Shown here piece after piece: positions 10,362-21,000 of a stretch of DNA of 64,000 nucleotides; within the stretch, counting starts at the first letter, position 1; each line of letters starts with the position of its first letter. The DNA is from Zopfochytrium polystomum. Its lineage: Eukaryota; Chytridiomycota; Chytridiomycetes; Chytridiales; Chytridiaceae. The notes below the pieces were generated by a model. That model was not told the DNA's origin, did not search any database, and worked only from the letters and a program-made list of their open reading frames with translations. Location: contig JAIVFJ010000076.1 of the NCBI GenBank assembly GCA_025765615.1, positions 1-64,000 on the forward strand, given 5' to 3'. The position numbers were made by a program, and so were the translations under genes.

Positions 10362-10719
10362 TGTTATGAATCACCCTCTGGAAACCTCTGGAACCTTCTA
10401 GAACATTCCTTCATGGAACCTTCTGGAACCTTCTGGAACCTTCTAGAACATTCCTTCATGGAACCTTGTGGAACCTTCTGGAACCTTCTTTGCTTTCCTG
10501 ACTTGTCTTGTTGTCATTGGTATCATTGGTATCATTGCATTACTAATTGCTCTTTCTGGAACTTTCTTGGAGTCTTGACAAGGAACACTCTCAAAAGGTA
10601 TAAAAGGGGGATGGGGGACCTGTCCCATCCCTCAAGTGAATTATTGTTTCCAATACAATCATCACTCCTCTCAGTTCCTTGTCTACCATGCCTTGCCTTG
10701 TCCTGCCCTGTTCCTGACA
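10362..10719 (+). mobile_element. Solo LTR, family D (copy D1)
   Basis: This 358-bp unit runs from TGTTATGAATCACC to CCTGTTCCTGACA and is flanked by GTCGA (10357-10361 and 10720-10724). It interrupts the RT/RNase H junction of element C. A TATA box (TATAAAA, 10599-10605) sets the plus orientation. Upstream of it lies a dense heat-shock-element array. No internal D sequence occurs in the window; the only other copy is D2 at 43209-43501. Confidence 0.93.
10391..10490 (+). promoter_or_regulatory. Heat-shock-element array in LTR D1
   Basis: Alternating GAA and TTC modules stand at exact 5-bp spacing, which is the binding pattern for heat-shock factor trimers. From 10416 to 10453 eight modules run without a break; further blocks lie at 10391-10409 and about 10466-10490. 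The array is about 110-200 bp upstream of the TATA box at 10599. That heat-shock factor binds here is inference from the pattern. Confidence 0.8.
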
Positions 10720-10724
10720 GTCGA

Positions 10725-11560
10725 GTTTGTGTTGCGAGGTATTGAATTTTCATGAGTGTGGATCGATACCAGCTTGAGTTGCTCTTGCTCCGTTCGATTG
10801 ACATTTTGTCATGCATAAAGGTGACAGACATTGGAGTTGATGCAATGTCCAGGTCGTCCCACATTTTCTCTTCAGTGAGGATTGTCCTGGTGTATTCGTC
10901 TAGGCCCATCCAAATGCCTTCGGCGTTGCGCTCAAGGTGGATGCGAATCACTTGGCTGACAGTGGTTTCCTCAAGGGACATGCTGTACTCAGCGCGAAGA
11001 GCATCCTCAATTTTTGCAACAAGAGCTGGGGTGTTGGCCATGACATTGATGTCGTCGACAAAGACAAAGATTATTTCAAATGTTTGCTGCTGTGGGTCTA
11101 CTCGAAAGAAGAGGCAGGGCTCAGCAAGAGATTGATTGAAGCTGAGTTTCTTGACAATGAACTTGCGAAGGGTCAGGAACCAGTTTCGTCCAGATTGAAG
11201 GAGTCCATAGAGGCTCTTGAGGAGTTTGCAGAATAGTTTCTTTCCATCTGGAGTGAATCGCTTGTGGCCTTTTGGTGGATGCATGTAGATAACTTCTTTG
11301 AGAAAAGCGTACAGGTAGGCTGTGTTGACATCCATGCTGTGGTACTCGAGGTCAAAAGCAAGGCTGATTGCAATGAGCAGTCGGATGCCCTGGATCTGGA
11401 CGACAGGAGAAAAGGTGTCTGTGTAGTCGATGCCTTTGCGTTGGGTGTTTCCACATGCGAGAAGACGAGCTTTCCATCTTCAGCCAGCCAAAGGGGTCGA
11501 GCTTGTAAGCATAAACCCATTTGCAGAACATTGCGCGTTCGCCAGGAGGAAGAAGTGCCC
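10725..11560 (-). pseudogene. Element C reverse transcriptase
   Basis: The minus strand encodes a copia RT: MDVNTAYLYAFLKEVIYMHP, then KLLKSLYGLLQSGRNW and the catalytic FVFVDDINVM (the YVDD motif with F for Y), and IQYLATQTRL just before solo LTR D1. Parts upstream (to about 11560) lie in other frames, so several frameshifts are present. The catalytic aspartate pair is still there. Interrupted, therefore inactive. Confidence 0.9.
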
Positions 11561-12898
11561 ATTACCAGACCTTGTGCTTGTCCATGAGAGAGTGAAGCTC
11601 CTCAAGCTCAGATGCAGTCCATTCTTTGTTATAGTCTGATGCGTGGGCTTCCTTGTGGGGACGTGGCACTGGGGGGAGTTGTGATTGGTGGATTGGTTCT
11701 TTAGGCACTTTGGGAAGTGTGGTTCTGGTTTGACTGATGCAAGGTAGAGTTGCAAGAGATGGCGAGTGATTGTTCGATTTGCAAATAGTTTGCAAAGTCC
11801 AGTTGGTGCATCTTTGATGTTGACAATGACAGATGGTGGAAGTGGTGATTCAATGACAAGTTCTGGTTCATTGTTAATGGACGCTTCTATGCGGTCTGCT
11901 GTTGGAGTTAGGCTCTCTTCAGGTTCATCTTCATCTTCGCCTAGGACGACAGCAAATGTGTCAGGGTTCCAACCACAGTCATCATTGTCATTGTCGTCTT
12001 CCATATCTTGGGGAAGAGTTGGAGGTTGATCTGAGGAGTTTGTTGATGCTGATGGCAGCTGTCCCCCCCTGGAAGCCTGGCGCAGTCGCTGGCGAGTACA
12101 AGTGGAGGGAGCACTGTCAGGAGGACAGTTGGATAATTGTCTGTAAGAGTCAAGTGGTGGCTCGACAGGCTCGAAAGGAGGAGAGTCGTCAGATTCAGGA
12201 AAATCCATAAAATCATCAGAGAGAGAGGTTAAGAAATCAGAATTAAGAGATTGAAGCTTAGCGTCACTGCGGACAAGGCCAGGAAAGACATGCCCTTGCA
12301 AGTCATAGTGGCATGTCCGAAGAATGGTCCACGCAGGAAAGTCGTAGCTGAGGCATATACACTTGCTGTCTGTGTCAAAACCCAAGAAGAGTCCAAGTGA
12401 GGCCCGAGGAGAGAGCTTCGTCTTGTGTGAGTCTGCAGGTTCTGTATACTCATTGTTGAGTGTGACAATGAGGCAGCCAAAAATTCCAAAGTGGCATAGG
12501 TTGTTTTTGGACTTGGTAATATTGAAATGGAATTTGACCAGCGCAAGTGTGTTGCATGCAATTGCGCAGGAATGAAGCATGGCGTTTTGCGTAGGACCAG
12601 AAGAACTGTGGAAGCTGGGCTTCAATCAGGAGACAGGAAGCAATGTGAGTGATGACCTTGATGGCATTTTCTGCAACACCACCACCTTGCTGTGCGAGTG
12701 ACAGTGTTGACCCAAGTATAGCCTGTGGCGTAGTCGACAATAACTTGAAAGTAGTTGGAACCGTCAAGGAACGTGTACTGATCTTTCCAGTTTGGTCGGT
12801 ACACAGCATCTGCAGCGCGGCAAAATCAAAATGAGGTTTGGCCATGAGGTGTTACGAGCGCATCTTTGCCATATTGCAAATGAGGCAAGGGTTGCGTG
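11561..12898 (-). pseudogene. Element C integrase and linker
   Basis: The pre-integrase zinc-binding end and the first catalytic region (LQMLCTDQTGKISTRSL) are followed abruptly by GVAENAIKVITHIASCLL, the region of the catalytic glutamate. The block between them, present in the relative at 42720-42905, is deleted here (junction near 12690). Downstream, FGCLIVTLNNEY and SLGLFLGFDTDSKC are typical copia integrase C-terminal words, followed by an acidic low-complexity linker (11900-12230). The missing catalytic block rules out integration by this copy. Confidence 0.85.
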
Positions 12899-14787
12899 TT
12901 ATTGGTGGTGAAGCTGGAGCACCGTCGACATCACCAGACTTGAGAGTGTCGTGTACTTGCTCTCGGTGGATGTGGCCAAAACGTCGGTGCCATAGGCCAC
13001 ATGCAGTTGCTGGTGATGCGTAGGCAATGGGCTCAACTGAAATTTTCCTCTGCGCAGCTGGGTGCTGGACTGGGATGAGATAGTAAAGGCGGTAATGTTG
13101 TTCGCCAATCTTGATGCCGTGTTGTGATGCGAGTGTGGCAAGATCAAGAAGAAGACAGAATATTGAGTGAATAGCATCCCAGCAGTTGGGTCTTGGAGGA
13201 CATGCGACACAGAGAGGGGCGGTTCCTTGAGTGATGGGACATGAAGCACATTGCGAAGCACCACATCAAAACCAGGAAAAGTGAGAATGACAGATCCAAT
13301 TCCTTTGATGTGGCATTCATGATCATCTGCTAGGTGGGCATGGTGTTCAGTTTCAAATCGTTGGCACGCATTGAATTGCTCCCATTGTGGGATCATTGTG
13401 GGTACAGCTCCAGAATTGATCATGTAAGGAAGAGAGGCTATGCCTGTGTGTGACGCGCTCACTGTTGCAGTGTTCACAAAGAAGTAGAAGCAAGAAGTAC
13501 CGTTTATTTGAGAAGAAGAAGAAACAGATGGCCCTCCTGTAGCAGGTTGAGGGTGAAATCCAGAGAAAGGAACAAGAGTTGCTTGTGGTACAGCCACAGT
13601 TGCTGAGGCTGAAGCATGGTTTGGTTGAGCTGGTGTGAAGTGCTGCGCTTGGAGCCTGGCTGAGATGGCATTGGCTCGGCGCATGTGCAGGCAGTGCTCA
13701 GACTTGTGCATGTGTGCGTTGGTGGCCAAGCTTGGAATCTCCGCACAGAAGTTGCACCCAGTGCCTTCAAGTCTTCCAAGACGTCGATGGATTGAGGGAG
13801 CCTTTGGCTCCAGCCTATGGGTGACTCCTGGCTTGCAGTGGTCACAACAGTCCCTTTCCATGTGGTGAACGTATTCCTTGTGGTAACCACACCAGTAGCG
13901 TGACCTATTCCCACAACGAGGGGAGCGAGAGCGGTTGTGGTTGTCATGGATGTTGCAACTCCTGTTGTCACTGTTCCTGTAGTTGCTTCCTTGGCGATTG
14001 TTTCGTTCTGCTCGCTCAAGGTCGTTGCAGCCTCCTTGGATGTGGTCACTTTGGTGGCCTCTATCTTCACGATCGTCACGGTTGTCACAGTGGTTGCTGC
14101 CCACTTGACGCCAGTTGTGGTTGTTGCAGCAGTTCCTGCGGTCTTCCTCTTCATCTGCCTCAAGGGCAATCAAGACAGCAGTAAGCTCATCCATGATATT
14201 CTGTAGATCGTTGAAGCAGGCATCATTGTTTTGAAGTGCTGCCACAAATGGTCCAAAACGACTATGAGCTGAGCCGCGGGCGAGGTCTGTGCGCAGTTTG
14301 CTCTGCAGTTTGCGTACAAACTCATCAAGTCTGCTCTGACCATGACCTTGGATGAATAGTCGCTGAAGTCGCTCAATCTTGCACACATAAGAATTCAGAT
14401 CTTGGTACTGCAAGGAGCTTTGAGTGTCTGTGCGTAGCTGCAGCCCTGACCATCGGTTTTCAAAATCATCAATCAAGCTGGATGGGCGGGGGCATTGTTG
14501 AATGTTCGGCGAATGGCAGCCACACAGTCTTGATAGAGGTGAATGTTGCGGCAGAGTTCAAACAAGTGCAAGATCTCTGGAAGCCTGATCATCAGAGCTG
14601 ACCGAGCTGTTTCGTTCTCCTTGATGAAGGTGGCATGCATCTTCAGCAGGGCATTCATGAGCTCTGATGAAGTCATGATGTGATGCTGAATCCGGTACTT
14701 GACAGTTGCTTCGACAGCCACAACTGGTCCAGCATTAGCTTGCTCAGTGACAGTCGGTACATAGAGATAGTTCGGTGAGAGTGTTTC
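12899..14787 (-). pseudogene. Element C gag C-terminus and protease
   Basis: A 525-codon open stretch (12899-14476) holds the end of gag (a nucleocapsid-like basic, Asn/Arg-rich region and the Cys/His cluster CGYHKEYVHHMERDC) and a copia-type protease with MINSGAVPTM where LDSGA is expected, so the catalytic aspartate reads as asparagine. A frameshift near 14476 joins it to 14473-14787 (capsid-like, MTSSELMNALLKMHATF). Beyond 14787 the reading continues at 15949, on the far side of solo LTR B2. Confidence 0.85.
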
Positions 14788-15948
14788 TGTTGAGATTCGA
14801 CCCACAGGGTACACTACGCCCGTTACTGATGATCCCTTTGAGAACTCCATCCAATCACATTGGATGGGGTGTTTGAAAGGCTCAGTAGATTCAATACTTG
14901 AATGGGGCGCTCGGAAGGGCTAATCTGTTCTCAATAAAAAGAGATAGGCAAAGGCGGCTGTTGTTCTAGCTTTGTTCATCCTACCGGTAGGAACAATGCA
15001 ATTAGAACATGCACAAAAACACTCAAACTACGCACTCTGCACATGTAACACAGCACAGCAAGCATGCAGAAGCAGTGTACCACTGCCCAATGCTCCGGAA
15101 TTCCGCACTCTGCATCGGAATTCCGCTTCCTGATCTGGAATTCCAGCTTTCCTGCTGTGGTGTGCAATCTGAGCAATGCAACAGGCATTTAGGAATCAGG
15201 GATTGCACCAATCACTGCATTTCTAAAAGTGAGATAAAAACGGAGCTCACCAGAGATTGCACCAATCATTGGATTTCTAAAAACAAGGAAAAAAGCGGCT
15301 TGTTTCCCAAACAAGCTTCCTGATTTGGAAACAACCAAACCAATTTACAAGCAACTGTTTCTCAAACAAGCTGTAAATTGGTTCCTGGTGGTACTCAGCC
15401 CAGACAAAGTGCTCAGCCCAAGGTGGTACTCAGCCCTGGCTGGTACTTAGCCCAGGGTGGTGCACAGCCCAGGCTGGTACTCAGCCCTGGGTGGTGCTCA
15501 GCCCAGGCTGGTACTCAGCCCTGGCTGGTATTCAGCCTTGAGTGATGCCCAGCACTGGGTGGTACTCAGCCCTGAATGGGTACTTAGCCCAGGCTGGGGA
15601 TTGGTGCTCAGCCTGTTTTATCTCATTTCTGTGGCCTGCTCTGTGCAGCCCACTGCTCCCTCTGTTTCCTGATGGCTCCAACCTGCAGGAGTATAAAAGC
15701 AGCAACCTCTCACAGAGATCAAAAAAGAGGAATCCAACCCCCTCCTTGCTGCTTTGACAGAATCCAGTGCAAAACAAGCCAATCTCTCTCCCTCCATTTG
15801 CTCTCTCTTCCAGCTCTGCCCACTCACTCCTCTCTCCTCTCTCCATCCTCTCACTCCTTTCCCTTTTCCATCATCACTGCTCTCTCCCTCTCTCTCTCTT
15901 CATCCCCACATACACCAAGTCCCTCCAGTCCTGTGTGGGATTTCATCA
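14788..15948 (+). mobile_element. Solo LTR, family B (copy B2)
   Basis: This 1161-bp unit, TGTTGAGATT to TTTCATCA, is flanked by GTTTC (14783-14787 and 15949-15953). It is in the opposite orientation to B1. It interrupts gag of element C: excising it joins PEPKAGE to TLSPNYLYVPTVTEQ in one frame. TATAAAAG lies at 15692, with a CT-rich leader behind it (15780-15900). The 20-bp palindrome array has only three units here. Confidence 0.93.
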
Positions 15949-17051
15949 GTTTCACCAGCCTTCGGCTCTGGTGTGCTGTGCCCACCATTTCGACAGTGCA
16001 ACCAGAAACGCCATCTGTCCCACTGATCCTTGGGTAGGTGTGTGACGTACGTATGGTAGGCCTCCTCGTTGCAGTAAGGTCCCTCAAGAGGGAATAGGTC
16101 TGTCCGCATTAAGGTCCTGAATTCCCTTTTCACCAATAACCTTGATCTGAAGGTTGCTAATAAAGTCATTGAATTCCGTCAGCATCTTGCCAGTGAACAT
16201 GCCAACAAATGAGTTTAGGTTGGACAACATTGCGTTGCGCGTAGTGATGATTCTGTTGCAGGAGAAAACCAGTTGCTGGAAAATTTGGAGGAGTTGCTCG
16301 ACAGTCTGGCAGCGACAAATAGAGACTCTAGGAGTTGTTTGATGCTCTACTTGATGGAGAAATGGTCCAGAATAGAAGATGTGTGTTGCACACAATGCTT
16401 GTTGCAAGCTGATTGATGGACCGAAAATTCTGAAATCAGAATAGCAGGTTGGCGCTGTTGAATAGCGACTGGAGGATTGAAGTTTTGGTGGTGTTTTCCT
16501 TTGGAGAGTGTAGAAGAGTGGAATAGAGAGAACTTAGAGCAATTGGGTGTCCAGCTGGGGTGACTTGTCACAAGAAAGGACACAATTGTGGTTGGAGGTA
16601 GTGGTAGTTCGACTTTTTGGACCCCTTATCAAAATCTCTTGTAGCTCCTGCTGTAGGCGTCGCAGCGCAGCGCTTTAGGTATCAATCAAAAGAACAGAAG
16701 CAGGCAAATACAGGTGTGTAAGGGCGTCCTCTGATTGCTTCTCCCTGTTGTGACAATGTCAAGTTGAGGAAGCGTTTTTGACTTTGGACGCCAATCAAAT
16801 TCCGTAGAGACAACGTAGAGAGCTCTGTGATAGCTTGTTGGAAAGAGGAGATTCAGGGCTTTTGAATGCATTTAGCAAGCCCGGATTGGATGACAGGATC
16901 GGCCGGGAGAGGGCGTCAAAAATTTTGGGCCTCCCAAACGAAATGGCTTCTAAAGTTGAGCTATGCTGATTCTGTTTGTTGGAGGTGGTAGAGAGTGTTT
17001 TTTTGAGCTAGAATCTGTGGTTGATGCAGCCAGATAGCTGGCACGCTAATG
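15949..17051 (-). pseudogene. Element C gag N-terminus and 5' leader
   Basis: On the minus strand below the 5' LTR, decayed frames read LQIFQQLVFSCNRIITTRNA and, in a later frame, YHTYVTHLPKDQWDRWRF, which runs into the gag frame that resumes at 14787. No clear start codon can be chosen. The first 150-200 bases after the LTR should contain the primer-binding site, but I could not match it to a known tRNA. Confidence 0.6.
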
Positions 17052-17467
17052 TGTAAACAGTCTACTCTGAGTGAGTGAGTGGAAGGAGTGAATGAAGTGG
17101 AGATGTGTGTTTGTGGGTGGTCCTTCTCCTTAACTTGGAGAGAAAGAAGAAAAACACTCTGTTATGAATTATTGATACATGATGATAATATAGACACTGT
17201 AATAGTTGCTAGGCAAGCGTGACTGGCACAGGTAAAAACCTCTCCTATATTATCTGCTTGGGCAGAGGATGAGGAAATCTGTTGACACCAGGTTTCTGTT
17301 CCACTTAAAACTTGGAGTATTTGTCATCAGTGCAAGCCCCAGCGCCCAGGTCTACATTGGCAGTGGCTTGCTCTCCCATGGACATCATGAGAACAATAAC
17401 TGACAGTCACAATAGGTTCAGGTCCGTCTTGTGCCTCTTGCTTCTAACCAGTCAGTTCCGCCTAACA
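17052..17467 (-). repeat. 5' LTR of element C
   Basis: 416 bp, direct repeat of 8223-8628 with scattered substitutions and small indels. It is followed by CCTTA (17468-17472). It marks the right border of the transposon island. Confidence 0.92.
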
Positions 17468-17472
17468 CCTTA

Positions 17473-18046
17473 GCTTCCCTACTGTAACGATTTTTTCTAG
17501 TTTGTAATTGGGCTCTTCCTGTGAAGCCCAGGCTGCACGATTTGCACTGTGTGGCGCCAGCTGGGTCCAACAACATCCTTTGCAACGACTCATTAAAAAA
17601 CAACACTGGGATCCGATGACAAACATCTGTCCTTTCACAAACTTTACACCATCCTCTCAAGAGCCAAACACTGGGATTCCCTGTTGTTTATTGATCAGCA
17701 GATCACCGGGACATGTGTAAGGCCACCTTCCTTTCCTCCACATTCCCTTGTTTGACTTCTAACTTTTCCATATCTGCAGGTCAAACCAAACCATGACTGT
17801 TTGCAAGAAATGACTAGCTCGCAGCACTAGCTCTGACACTTGGTCAGGTTTCCCCCCAAGCGAAAAGACGTTATAATCGTCTTTTGTTTCTATCCATGAT
17901 CCATATCACTGGTTCTCTCCATCTCAAACACATTGCTTCAACTTGCACGCCTGCAATCCGAATCAAGTTAACCCCAACACTGTTACGGTCACGTGACAGA
18001 GACGACCAATTTTCTATTCTGGGCGACGCCGCCGCACTCGAACACC
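17473..18046 (+). other. Upstream region of the Zn2Cys6 gene
   Basis: Non-coding spacer between the transposon island and the first host gene. No ORF or repeat is recognised. The last 60 bases hold a palindromic TCACGTGA. Confidence 0.5.
17989..17996. promoter_or_regulatory. TCACGTGA palindrome before the Zn2Cys6 gene
   Basis: An E-box of the class bound by bHLH factors such as Cbf1, 51 bases upstream of the start codon. Similar boxes stand near the starts of NSE1 (24502-24508) and the ankyrin-type gene (32607-32614). Confidence 0.5.
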
Positions 18047-21000
18047 ATGCCCCATCCGCAACAGCAGCAGCAACAGCAGCAGCTGCAGCAGCTGCAGCTC
18101 GACAAGGGACGTGGCCGGGGAGATGTGGACCGCGCCGTTGGCACCGTTGTTGGTGGGACGATCCTCAGCGGCCACGACGACAGCAACAACAACCACAACA
18201 ATAGCAGCGTCAACAACGACGACGACCGTGGACAGGACGACGGCGAACCAACACCGCTTGTCGAAGTCACGACCAGCAGTAACGGCTTCCTGGCATCGAA
18301 TGGTCCCTTGCGCGTGCCCGGTTCCGCAACAGCACCCGCAGCGCTGGCCGCCCCGAATTGGATAACTTCGTCTATCGCTGCCCCGGAGCCTCCCCTACCA
18401 TCGACCTCTGGTTTACCATTCAGAGGGATTTACACTCCTGCGCAACCGCCTGGACCTGCCCAGCCACTAATGCCCCATTTTCCAAGTCCCGCGACTGGTG
18501 CTCCGTCCGCTCCAATCCGCTTCGCTTGCCTCACCTGCCGTCGGCGAAAGGTTAAATGCTCGGGACATCGGCCATCCTGTAATGGATGCGCGAAGGCCAA
18601 CGTCAGCTGCGTTTGGCCTTTACGGAAAAAGCGGCGTAAGCGCCGTCGGTCTGACGAAGATGATGAAGAGGCCGGTGACGACGAGGAAGATCTCTTGGAG
18701 GAACTACCCCATCGAGCTTCAGTGGATGGTGCTCTCGTCCCGGCTTCCTCCATCCCGGGAGCTCCGACTTTGGGAGGACCAGTTCGGGTTGCAAATTGGA
18801 ATCTCTCAGGGGGCCTCTACAGTCCAATCATTAGACTGCCCCCTCAAAGGAGTAAAGGCGGCACGTTCGCCTCCTCCGCCGATCAAACTCCGCCAGCACC
18901 ATCCTCCAGCCAGCTGGGTCGTTTTGTTCCTCCCCCTCCAGACAAGCATGCTGGCTTTCATTCGTCCAAACTGCCCCAGTCGCGAAGTTCTCCTACAGGA
19001 GGAGGCCCACAGTCAACTCACACCACCGACACCCATGGAAACCTATCCGAACGTGCTTGGGCTGGCATTCGCTCCGGCAACCGCTTAATTGATCAACCTT
19101 CTCACATGTCATCCACCGGCTCCGCTGTTGCAGATTCATCTTCGTCCTCCTCGTCCTCCTCCCTCGCACTCACCCACACCGACCGCTCCAACCCCTCCTC
19201 AAACTGGCCTTGGGACACTCCACAGCCCCGGCCGTCTTTACCCATTTTTGGTGACGATGGCCTGACGGAAGCCATCATGCGCGCGCTAAGGGCCCAGGCG
19301 CAAGGCAACGCGAACGACGGTGATACGATTCTCCAGCTGTCATATTTCAGAGTGGTATGTGTAGCTCGTCGATCTTCCCAGATAACCAGCCCAGAAGTTC
19401 TGATATTCATATCCATACATTGGCACTTCAAACTGTTCCCCATTTGATGCACGAACACGCACGTTCAACTGGATATTCACTACAACCCATTTAGTCCGGA
19501 ACAACCTCGCTCAAACCAGGAATCAATCGTATAACATTTAGCATGCGTGTCGACCCTTCAGGCAAGCCGGCAGAGGCACGGGGGGACACTCCTGAGTGTC
19601 TCGGGTCCACATCCGGGTCTTGCTCCAGCACCCCGCAGACCGAGGGGGGCGACCCTTTCCGGGCTACCCCTGGCGGCGGTGGCGGCAGTGCCAGTAGCAG
19701 CAGCGGGGCTGGTGTTCGACTGGACCCGGAGACGGGCTTGCCACCGGAGCAAGTGTGGCGACCCTTGTTTGACTTGTTCTTTGTTGTTCTTGGACAGCAC
19801 TTCCCGTCTATTTCCAAGCCAATTCTGGAGAGGCGTATTCAGTGTGGCATTATGTCGACATTTTTCCTGCTAGGTGAGCGAGAGAGCCATTGGGTGTCTC
19901 TGCAGTCCTTATCAAATCGAATGCGATCTTATTAAATGCGATCTTATTTCACTTAAAATATCATTCCTGTGTTGTCCTGACAATTTCTGATTTTCGCCAT
20001 TCAGCTATTTGTGCCATAACTCTACCGTAAGTTACTTCATTGCGAAGTTACTTCATTGCGTTGAAAGATGGAATCGATGCCCCAAACTTCTGACAAATTC
20101 ATTTGTGTAAACAAATTCATACACAACGCACTCTCGTAATCGCTCGAATGTGGAAGATATTCACCATTGCGCCAAGAGCTTGCACCAAATGTGAGTGATT
20201 GTTACGACTGACATCGACTAGAATGCGTTACATTTCATGATAGGGCGGAAACCCTTTCGTTGACAAGGCAAACGAGCTCCTAGTTCCACTTCTTCGCTTT
20301 CCGGCGTACGACACAACCACAGCGCTACTGTTGCTCGCGTGGTGCGAGTTCCGCGAGGTTAGCATCCTCTTTAAGATTGTCAGCGTTCGAAACAGTACCT
20401 TGACCGATAGCCTTTCGCGTCGTTTGGCTTTATCCTTGCTGGGAATCGAAGAATTACGACTCCGGATTTTGGGTTAGTTTGCTTTGAAGAAATTCTCCAG
20501 TACCACTAAAGTTGCTTTCAGCAATTTACTGGAATGGCCATTCGCATGGCGTTCGATCTTGGGATCAACACTGTAGGGCGCTACTCGCCTTTTCCCACAT
20601 TGGCTTACATTTTTCCTAGAATCAAGACGAAGTGTACGACGACGGGGCTCATGCGAAACGGACTCATTTGCTCTTCTGGACCATTTTCATCATTGTAAGT
20701 TCCAAGCGAACCCAACGTGACCTGATACCTTCGTAGGATCGGGTCATTTCGTTCTTCACTGGTCGCCCAGTCACCATCGCCGAAAGTATGTGCGAGATAC
20801 CCCTCCCGGTGGAAGAAGAATTCATTGGAATCGAAGGGGTGGACTCGCCTAGCCTCGACGATCTCTTGCGCCGCCCCCGCCAACCATTTCCTTATGTCGT
20901 GCGGTTGATGGTACTTTGTGGCCGGTTGTCCGACGCCTTAAACGGACTGCGGAGAGGATTAGTGGCGGGCTCCCTTCCGGATAGTGACAGAACCCGGCTG

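Larger units (their letters stand above)
8223..17467 (-). mobile_element. Ty1/copia LTR retrotransposon C, nested with three solo LTRs
   Basis: LTRs of 406 bp (8223-8628) and 416 bp (17052-17467) are direct repeats with TG...CA ends and are flanked by the duplication CCTTA (8218-8222, 17468-17472). A purine tract (TGTGGGGAGG on the minus strand) precedes the left LTR, so the element reads leftward. Order on the minus strand is gag, protease, integrase, reverse transcriptase, RNase H: the Ty1/copia order. The LTRs differ at many positions, so the insertion is older than element A. Later insertions of B1, D1 and B2, frameshifts and a deletion in integrase make it inactive. Confidence 0.92.

Noticed and set aside
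13500..14210. Open frames on the plus strand opposite the gag/protease of element C
   Set aside because: They are hydrophobic or Val/Ser-rich mirror frames of a real minus-strand coding region with known motifs.
8767..15948. A 7-kb transposon bounded by 1.2-kb inverted repeats with a copia polyprotein inside
   Set aside because: The two inverted copies each have their own 5-bp target duplication (AGAGT, GTTTC), and the coding continues outside both of them, so they are independent solo LTRs inside element C.
17993..18046. Upstream in-frame extension of the Zn2Cys6 protein
   Set aside because: It would start at GTG inside the E-box region; the first ATG at 18047 is the better start.
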